Source: Rhodobacteraceae bacterium HLUCCA09
Lineage (GTDB): Bacteria; Pseudomonadota; Alphaproteobacteria; Rhodobacterales; Rhodobacteraceae
Assembly: GCA_001314685.1 (NCBI GenBank)
Contig: LJNT01000176.1
Span: 1-46,420, forward strand
DNA length: 46,420 nt
Direction: 5' to 3'
Positions 40,852-46,420 of the stretch are shown piece after piece. The position numbers were made by a program, and so were the translations under genes. The notes under the pieces are model-generated. The model had not been told where the DNA came from. It saw nothing but the letters and a program-made list of their open reading frames with translations, and did no database searches. Position 1 is the first letter of the stretch; the number at the start of each line of letters is the position of its first letter.

Positions 40852-40884
40852 TCCTCGGTCCCGTAACCCAAGGGGTGAGTCCGC

Positions 40885-42411
40885 GTGTACGACGCTATCC
40901 TTCCCGCTCTCGGCGTGATCTTCAGCTGGCCGGGGATCGCCTTCCTTGTCGGCGGAACACTGATCGGCATGGTCTTCGGCATTCTCCCGGGCCTCGGCGG
41001 CGGGCAGGTGCTTGCGCTGCTGCTGCCCGTGACCTTCGCGCTCGAACCCGAATACGCCATCATCATGCTGATCGGCGCGGCCGGCGCCGTGCCGACTGCG
41101 GGCTCGGTCGCCGGCATCCTCCTGAACACGCCCGGCTCGGCTCAGAACGTCGCCACCACCTTCGACGGCTATCCGCTCGCGCGGCAGGGCAGGGCGGGCT
41201 ACGCCATCGGGGCGGCGGCGACCTCGTCGCTGCTGGGCGCGCTGGTGGGCGCGGCGGTGCTCATCACGATCCTGCCGCTCGGCCGGCAGATCGTGCTGTC
41301 GTTCTCCTACCCCGAATACTTCATGATCACCGTCATGGGGCTGTGCCTGATCGCGCTGCTGGGCGAGGGCTCGATGTGGAAGGGCGTCATGTCGGCCGGG
41401 CTGGGGCTGATGCTGGCCTTCGTCGGCGCAGACCCCATCGAGGGTCTGGTGCGCTACGACCTCGGCACCGACTATCTCTACGACGGCATCAAGCTGGTGC
41501 CGGTGATGATCGGCCTGTTCGCCATCTCCGAGGCGCTTGCGCTTCTGCTCGACAAGAAAGCCGTCGCCGGCGAGCGCATCGAGTTCGGCATGTCCGGCGT
41601 CTGGCGCGGCAGCCTCGCGGTGTTCCAGAATTTCGGCACGTTCCTGCGCGGCTCGATCCTCGGAACGCTGATCGGAATCATCCCCGGCGTCGGCGGGGCG
41701 GTCGCCAACCTGATCGCCTACGGCCAGGCCAAGGCGACCGCCAAGGACAAGTCGTCGTTCGGCAAGGGCGATATCCGCGGTGTCATCGCGCCGGAATCGG
41801 CCAACAACGCCAAGGACGGCGGCGCCCTGGTGCCGACGCTGATCTTCGGCATCCCCGGCAGCCTCGACATGGCCATCCTGATCGGTGCGCTGATGGTGTT
41901 CGGGATCACGCCCGGCCCGCGGCTGATGCTCGACAGCCCCGACATCATCATGGTGCTGATCGGCACGCTCGTGTTCGGCAACGTGCTGGCGGGGGTCATC
42001 CTGCTGGGCTGGGCGCCCTATCTCGCCCGCGTCACCTCGCTCCGCAGCACCACCGTCGCGCCGGTGATCCTCGTCCTCGGGCTGCTCGGATCCTACGCCA
42101 CCTACGGCAATTTCGGCGACATGATCGTGGCGCTCGTCTTCGGGCTCGTGGGCTATTTCTTCCACGCCTACGGGTTCTCGCGGGTGGCGCTGATCATCGC
42201 TCTGGTGCTGGGCGGCCTGATCGAGAAGAACTTCTACCAGAGCATGCTGGTCTTCGGGATCGAGGGGTCGCTGACGCGGCCGATCACGCTGGGCCTGCTG
42301 CTGGCGACGATCGCCATGCTCGTCTATCCCGCGCTGCGCGCCAGCCCCGGCGCCCTTCTGTCGCGCGCGGCCCGGAAGGAGCGGATCAAGGTGTCGAAAG
42401 ATGAAGGTTAG
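40885..42411 (+). CDS. tctA: TctA permease of the tricarballylate/citrate-type operon
   Basis: 508 aa, about twelve helices. TctA landmarks: GILPGLGGGQVLALLLPVTF, IIPGVGGAVANLIAYGQAKA, PESANNAKDGGALVPTLIFG and FGIPGSLDMAILIGALMVFG. The GTG at 40885 is supported by AAGGGGTGA upstream. It works with the receptor at 39814 and the TctB at 42401, whose coding region it overlaps by 11 bases. The sequence is distinct from the TctA proteins at 13816 and 36563, so three independent systems exist. Confidence 0.93.
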   Translation: MYDAILPALGVIFSWPGIAFLVGGTLIGMVFGILPGLGGGQVLALLLPVTFALEPEYAIIMLIGAAGAVPTAGSVAGILLNTPGSAQNVATTFDGYPLARQGRAGYAIGAAATSSLLGALVGAAVLITILPLGRQIVLSFSYPEYFMITVMGLCLIALLGEGSMWKGVMSAGLGLMLAFVGADPIEGLVRYDLGTDYLYDGIKLVPVMIGLFAISEALALLLDKKAVAGERIEFGMSGVWRGSLAVFQNFGTFLRGSILGTLIGIIPGVGGAVANLIAYGQAKATAKDKSSFGKGDIRGVIAPESANNAKDGGALVPTLIFGIPGSLDMAILIGALMVFGITPGPRLMLDSPDIIMVLIGTLVFGNVLAGVILLGWAPYLARVTSLRSTTVAPVILVLGLLGSYATYGNFGDMIVALVFGLVGYFFHAYGFSRVALIIALVLGGLIEKNFYQSMLVFGIEGSLTRPITLGLLLATIAMLVYPALRASPGALLSRAARKERIKVSKDEG

Positions 42412-42868
42412 GCACGTCGTCACGCTGCTCGTCGCCGCGCTGTCGGCGGCGATGCTCGCCGGAGCGTTCGAGTATGCCGGAACGGCGGCGTTCGGCTTTC
42501 CCTTCGCCGTGTCGGGAATCGTGCTGGTCATGGCGCTTGCGCTCCTGGTGGCGGATCTCCGGGCCGACCGGGCCGACCGGGCCGACCGGGCCGCCGAGCC
42601 CGCATCCGGGGCCGCATCCGGCGATCCGGTCCCGGAGCAGGAACGGGACAGGCCCGTCGACTGGGCGGGCCTCGCCACGATCTACGCCTTTCTCGCGGGC
42701 TTTCTGGTGGTGGCCCATTTCGTCTCCTATCTGGTGGCCGTGCCGGCGTTCCTGTTCCTGTTCGGCGTGCTCTTCTGCAAGGAGCGATGGGTGCCGAGCG
42801 CGGTGCTCGCCGCGAGCGTCGGCCTTGCCGTCTTCGTGATCTTCGACCAGTTCCTGCCGTCGTTCTGA
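42401..42868 (+). CDS. tctB: TctB small permease of the tricarballylate/citrate-type operon
   Basis: 155 aa with four helices: VTLLVAALSAAMLAGAFEYA and FPFAVSGIVLVMALALLVAD, then LATIYAFLAGFLVVAHFVSY and VPAFLFLFGVLFCKERWVPS. Between the pairs lies a hydrophilic loop in which a 9-base unit repeats to give RADRADRADRA. The start overlaps the TctA stop by 11 bases. A gap of 344 bases without a convincing gene follows before tcuA. Confidence 0.88.
   Translation: MKVRHVVTLLVAALSAAMLAGAFEYAGTAAFGFPFAVSGIVLVMALALLVADLRADRADRADRAAEPASGAASGDPVPEQERDRPVDWAGLATIYAFLAGFLVVAHFVSYLVAVPAFLFLFGVLFCKERWVPSAVLAASVGLAVFVIFDQFLPSF
42561..42592. repeat. 9-bp tandem repeat inside tctB
   Basis: Three copies of GGGCCGACC and a partial fourth (GGGCC). 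In frame it codes for Arg-Ala-Asp repeats in the TctB cytoplasmic loop. Copy number may vary between strains without frameshift because the unit is nine bases. Confidence 0.8.
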
Positions 42869-43212
42869 CCTTGCCAGCCCTGCATGCACGACCAGCTGCA
42901 CCTGGCCGAGCGCGGCCCGACGGACACCGGAAGGGGCCGCCGAGCGCGGATGAGCGAGCGGCGGGCAGGGCACTCTCGCACGGGCGCCGCGGGCCCGGGC
43001 AGGGTGCCGGAGCAGGCCCCGCGCCCGTGCCCTGCCGCCGGGTGCCCATGGGCAGGCCGTCCGCGGGGGGTGACAGGCGGCAAGACGGGCAAGACGGGCT
43101 CGCGCGGCCGCAGGGCGGGGCGAGGGCTCCGGCACGGGCTTGGGCGCCGCCCCGGGCGGGGCGCGCTGATCGCGGCAGGGCAGGGCGAACGGGAAAGGGA
43201 AGCGGGAGCGCG
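42869..43212. other. 344-base GC-rich gap without a supported gene
   Basis: Very GC-rich, with GGGCAGGG-type runs. An open frame from 42884 to 43216 encodes a Gly/Arg-rich peptide with no recognisable fold and overlaps the tcuA start, so I do not call it. I see no promoter. A ribosome site GGGAG precedes tcuA. Whether tcuAB has its own promoter here is not decided by the sequence. Confidence 0.5.
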
Positions 43213-44610
43213 ATGAACGGAACGCTGGAATCGACACTCTGGGACGTGATCGTCGTGGGCGGGGGCAATGCCGGTCTCTGCGCGGCGATCGAAGCCGCCG
43301 AGGCGGGAGCGCGGGTGCTGGTGCTCGAAGGCGCCCCCGAGCCCTATCGCGGCGGCAATTCGCGCCATACCCGCAACTTTCGATGCAAGCACGAGGCCCC
43401 GCTCTCGGTGCTGACGGGGGCCTACCAGGAAGACGAGTATTTCGACGACCTGATCCGCGTCACCGGCGGCAAGACCGACGAGGCGCTCGCCCGCATGACG
43501 ATCCGCACCTCGGAAGAATGCCTGCCCTGGATGGAGCGGCACGGCGTGGCGTTCCAGCCCTCGCTGTCGGGCACGCTGTCGCTGTCGCGCACCAACGCCT
43601 TCTTCCTCGGCGGCGGCAAGGCGCTGGTGAACGCCTATTACAACACCGTCGAGGATCTGGGCGTGACCGTCGCCTACGAGGCCGAGGTCACCCATGTCGC
43701 GGTTGAGGACGGCCGGGTGCAGGGCCTCGACGTGACGATCGGCGGGCAGACCGCCCGGGTGGAGGCGCGCGCGCTGGTGCTCGCCTCGGGCGGCTTTCAG
43801 GCCAATCTCGACTGGCTGGCGAGCGCCTGGGGCGAGGCGGCGCGCAACTTCCTGATCCGCGGCACGCCCTACAACCGGGGCGCAGTGCTGCGCGACATGC
43901 TCGACCAGGGCGCCGACAGCGTGGGCGATCCCACCCAGTGCCACGCCGTGGCCATCGACGGGCGCGCGCCCAAGTTCGACGGCGGCATCGCCACGCGGCT
44001 CGACTGCGTACCGTTCTCGGTGGTGGTCAACCGCAACGGCGAACGCTTCTACGACGAGGGCGAGGATGTCTGGCCCAAGCGTTACGCGATCTGGGGTCGG
44101 CTGGTGGCCGCGCAGCCCGAGCAGGTGGCCTATGCCATTATCGACGCCAGCAGCCTCGAGCTGTTCATGCCCTCGCTCTACCCCCCCGAGCGGGCCGACA
44201 CGATCGAGGGGCTGGGCCAGCGCCTCGGCATCTCGGGGCCGAAGCTGCGCGAGACGGTCGACGCCTTCAACACCGCCTGCCGCGAGGGCGCCTTCACCCC
44301 CACCGAGCTCGACGGGCTGGCCACCGAGGGCCTCGACCCGCCCAAGACGAACTGGGCGCGGCCCATCGTCGAGCCGCCGTTCTACGGCTACACGCTGCGC
44401 CCCGGCGTGACCTTTACCTATCTCGGCCTCAAGGTCGACGAGACGGCCCGCGTCTCGGCCGGGGGCGCACGGCTCGGCAATGTCTGGGCGGCGGGCGAGA
44501 TCATGGCTGGCTCGATCCTGGGCCAAGGCTATCTTGCCGGGTTCGGCATGACCATCGGAACCGTCTTCGGACGCATCGCGGGACAGGAGGCTGCCGCCCA
44601 TGTCGCTTGA
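43213..44610 (+). CDS. tcuA: FAD-dependent tricarballylate dehydrogenase TcuA
   Basis: 465 aa flavoprotein of the succinate dehydrogenase/fumarate reductase family. It oxidises tricarballylate to cis-aconitate, which enters the citrate cycle. The FAD-binding N-terminus is DVIVVGGGNAGLCAAIEAAE; SRHTRNFRCKHEAP and the C-terminal FAD segment GNVWAAGEIMAGSILGQGY support TcuA. ATG follows GGGAGCGCG. It is coupled to tcuB by an 11-base overlap. In Salmonella the partner transporter TcuC is of the major facilitator type; here a TTT transporter takes that place. Other tricarboxylate-like acids are possible substrates. Confidence 0.9.
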   Translation: MNGTLESTLWDVIVVGGGNAGLCAAIEAAEAGARVLVLEGAPEPYRGGNSRHTRNFRCKHEAPLSVLTGAYQEDEYFDDLIRVTGGKTDEALARMTIRTSEECLPWMERHGVAFQPSLSGTLSLSRTNAFFLGGGKALVNAYYNTVEDLGVTVAYEAEVTHVAVEDGRVQGLDVTIGGQTARVEARALVLASGGFQANLDWLASAWGEAARNFLIRGTPYNRGAVLRDMLDQGADSVGDPTQCHAVAIDGRAPKFDGGIATRLDCVPFSVVVNRNGERFYDEGEDVWPKRYAIWGRLVAAQPEQVAYAIIDASSLELFMPSLYPPERADTIEGLGQRLGISGPKLRETVDAFNTACREGAFTPTELDGLATEGLDPPKTNWARPIVEPPFYGYTLRPGVTFTYLGLKVDETARVSAGGARLGNVWAAGEIMAGSILGQGYLAGFGMTIGTVFGRIAGQEAAAHVA

Positions 44611-45715
44611 TTTCCGGGGCGAGGCCCCCGTCGCCCTGAGCCCCGAAGAGCGCGGGCAGGACGCCATCGAGGAGGCGCGCCGGCAGGTCCAGATCTGCAA
44701 CGCCTGCCGCTACTGCGAGGGGTATTGCTCGGTCTTTCCGGCGATCACGCGCGAGCGAGCCTTCGCCGACGGCGACATCACGCAGCTCGCCAACCTGTGC
44801 CACAACTGCCGCGGCTGCTATTACGCCTGCCAGTATGCCGAGCCGCACGACTTCGCCGTCAACCTGCCGCGGGCGCTGGCCGAGGTGCGCAGCGAAAGCT
44901 GGGAGCGCTTCGCCTGGCCGCGCGGGCTGGCCGGGACGTTCCAGCGCAGCGGCGTGGCGCTGGCGGCCGCGCTGGTCGCCGGCATCGCCGCGCTCTTCCT
45001 TGCGCTCGCGGCACTTGCGCCGGCCTCGGGCGAGGGCTTCTACGCCTATCTCTCGCATGCGGCGATGGTGGCGATCTTCGCCCCGGCGTTCCTGTTTCCG
45101 GTCGTCGCGCTGGGGGTGGGCGTGCGCCGCTACTGGCACGAGACCGGCGGCAGCCCGGTGCGGTGGGCCCATCTGAAGGAGGCCGCGCTCGACGCCGGCC
45201 GGCTGAAGAACCTGTCGGGCGGGCCGGCGCAGGGGTGCAACTACGAAAACGGCGACCGCTTCGGCAACGCCCGCCGCCACGCCCACCAGGCGGTGCTCTG
45301 GGGCTTCCTGCTGTGCTTCGCCTCCACCTCCTCCGGCACCGTGCTGCACTACGTCTTCGACGCGCCCGCGCCCTATCCGCTGTGGAGCCTGCCGAAGCTG
45401 TTCGGCGTGCCGGGCGGGGTGCTGCTGACGGTGGGCGCCTTCGCGCTCGCCTGGCTCAAGACGAAGGCCGACCCCGAGCTCGGCGCACCGTCACGCTGGG
45501 GCGGCGAGATGGCCTTCGTGCTGCTTCTCGGTCTGACGGGCCTGTCCGGCCTCGTTCTCTACGCGGCGACGGGCACGGCTCTGGTGCCCGCCCTGCTGGC
45601 GCTGCACCTGGGGGCGGTGCTGGCCCTGTTCCTGACGACGCCCTATTCCAAGATGGCCCACGGCGCCTATCGCTTCGCGGCGCTTGTGCGCGACGCGCAG
45701 GGGCGCGCCCCGTAG
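44600..45715 (+). CDS. tcuB: Tricarballylate utilisation iron-sulfur membrane protein TcuB
   Basis: 371 aa. Two 4Fe-4S motifs near the N-terminus, C33-C36-C39-C43 (CNACRYCEGYC) and C67-C70-C73-C77 (CHNCRGCYYAC), are followed by about six membrane helices (VALAAALVAGIAALFLALAA; GGVLLTVGAFALAWL). TcuB is known to reoxidise the flavin of TcuA and pass electrons to the quinone pool. The ATG at 44600 lies inside the tcuA 3' end. Last gene of the block 8 operon. A hairpin follows four bases after the stop. Confidence 0.92.
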   Translation: MSLDFRGEAPVALSPEERGQDAIEEARRQVQICNACRYCEGYCSVFPAITRERAFADGDITQLANLCHNCRGCYYACQYAEPHDFAVNLPRALAEVRSESWERFAWPRGLAGTFQRSGVALAAALVAGIAALFLALAALAPASGEGFYAYLSHAAMVAIFAPAFLFPVVALGVGVRRYWHETGGSPVRWAHLKEAALDAGRLKNLSGGPAQGCNYENGDRFGNARRHAHQAVLWGFLLCFASTSSGTVLHYVFDAPAPYPLWSLPKLFGVPGGVLLTVGAFALAWLKTKADPELGAPSRWGGEMAFVLLLGLTGLSGLVLYAATGTALVPALLALHLGAVLALFLTTPYSKMAHGAYRFAALVRDAQGRAP

Positions 45716-45718
45716 CGC

Positions 45719-45739
45719 GCCGGGCGGGGCCCGCCTGGC
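45719..45739 (+). terminator. Hairpin after tcuB
   Basis: Nine-pair stem, one G-T pair, three-base loop GGC, starting four bases after the tcuB stop. No T-run follows. Position at an operon end favours a terminator, perhaps factor-dependent. The following bases to about 45904 contain no gene I can support. Confidence 0.45.
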
Positions 45740-45904
45740 GTGTGGCCGGGGCTCTCGTGATGGCGCTGCCGGGCCGGATCGCAGCGCCGGACTCGCGTCG
45801 GCCGAGGGGGTCGTGCGAACGCCGGGTGCCCGCCGAGAGCCGGCCAGACTGTTTGGCCGGGCGTTCTGGCAGGGCATTCCGAGGCCTGCGGCCCGTCCGC
45901 CTGT

Positions 45905-46354
45905 CACTACGCGCTGTATGCACGGATCAACCCGCGCCACGAACTGAGTGAGCCCGCCCGGCGCTACGCCTACGCGACCCCGGTCGACATGGCGAAGGAA
46001 CTGCTGACGCTGCGCGGCGAGTCCACCATGGCGCTCTCGCCCGCGAGCCTCGTGACCCGCGCGCTGCACACCACCTCCGACTTCCCGATCATCCTCGGGG
46101 ACACCGTGGGCCGCGTGCTTCGCGACGCCTACCAGGCGGCACCCTCGGGCATCCGCCGACTCGGCCGCCAGACCACGGCGCGGGACTTCCGCGCGGTGAA
46201 CAAGATCATGCTGGGCGAGGCGCCGCTGCTGGAGAAGCTGAACGAACACGGCGAGATCAAGGCCGGGACCATGGCCGAGGCGCGCGAGGCCTACAAGGTC
46301 GAAACCTGGGCGCGGAAGATCGGTAAGCGCCCGCCGATCGCCCTTGTTTCTTGA
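45905..46354 (+). pseudogene. Remnant of phage prohead protease/major capsid fusion protein
   Basis: A truncated phage gene. The in-frame segment from HYALYARINPRHELSEPARR, through MAKELLTLRGESTMALSPAS, LVTRALHTTSDFPIILGDTV, GRQTTARDFRAVNKIMLGEA and LNEHGEIKAGTMAEAREAYK to WARKIG matches the linker and N-domain of HK97-like protease/major-capsid fusion proteins. The 5' protease part is missing, and after KIG at about 46320 the reading leaves the expected continuation and stops at 46352-46354. An internal ATG at 45989 opens a 121-codon frame but this is probably not a functional gene. No other phage gene is visible before the window ends. It marks an old prophage insertion next to tcuB. Confidence 0.75.
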
Positions 46355-46420
46355 GGTGGCGCGCCGTCGGAGATGACGCCCATCACGATGGAGGCGTCGA
46401 TGGATAGCGATGTACAAACT

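Noticed and set aside
42561-42592. CRISPR-like short repeat
   Set aside because: A contiguous 9-base in-frame tandem repeat without spacers inside a coding region.
39547-42678. 1043-codon open frame on the minus strand opposite the block 8 TTT genes
   Set aside because: Antisense shadow. The translation is low-complexity His/Asp/Arg/Gln, while the plus strand holds recognisable TctC, TctA and TctB.
42884-43216. 110-codon frame between tctB and tcuA
   Set aside because: Gly/Arg/Pro-rich with no fold, no ribosome site, and overlaps the tcuA start.

Overview
The window is a very GC-rich (roughly two-thirds G+C by eye) bacterial chromosome segment. A ScfR-type regulator, a receiver plus SSS-type sensor kinase pair, a FliM-like SpoA protein and three tripartite tricarboxylate transporter (TTT) systems suggest an alphaproteobacterium, most likely a Rhodobacteraceae/Roseobacter relative. 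There is no rRNA or tRNA to confirm this. I see no tRNA, rRNA or CRISPR array.

Layout. (1) 1-9006, housekeeping and regulation: the start of a branched-chain/urea-type ABC importer (minus strand, permease cut by the window edge), then divergently a ScfR short-chain-fatty-acid regulator, a stand-alone receiver, a small membrane protein, a sodium/solute-symporter-type sensor kinase and an orphan FliM-like protein. (2) 9297-15900, minus strand: a fused TctA-TctB permease, its TctC receptor, a class II aldolase-family protein and an orphan molybdopterin large subunit. (3) 16138-23086, minus strand: flavin prenyltransferase UbiX with a TIGR02444 partner, two half-size permeases, quinone oxidoreductase, hot-dog thioesterase, AMP-forming acyl-CoA ligase and amidase. 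(4) 23254-24150: an XRE regulator divergent from the amidase. (5) 24390-29739, plus strand: molybdenum hydroxylase L, aldolase-family protein, FAD subunit, FeS subunit, deacetylase-like hydrolase. (6) 29981-34710: FAD subunit, FeS subunit, a 4,5-dihydroxyphthalate-decarboxylase-like protein, molybdenum large subunit. (7) 34949-39647: UbiD decarboxylase followed by TctA-TctB-TctC. (8) 39814-45715: TctC-TctA-TctB-TcuA-TcuB, a tricarballylate-type utilisation operon. (9) about 45905-46354: a broken phage protease/major-capsid gene.

Reading of the whole. Blocks 2, 3, 5, 6 and 7 look like one catabolic island for an aromatic, probably nitrogen-heteroaromatic, carboxylic or polycarboxylic acid. TTT importers would bring in the acid. 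Two complete and one partial molybdenum hydroxylase would hydroxylate the ring. Three unrelated decarboxylase families (UbiD with UbiX, dihydroxyphthalate-decarboxylase-like, class II aldolase-like) would remove carboxylates. Ligase, thioesterase, amidase and a cyclic-imide-hydrolase-like protein would process the opened products. The substrate is inference; the sequence does not name it. Support for a common programme comes from two nearly identical promoters (about 29830 and 34860) and a shared TTTTTGGNAC motif in three intergenic regions upstream of different blocks. Each of the four solute-receptor genes in the window is followed by a GC-rich hairpin before the next gene.
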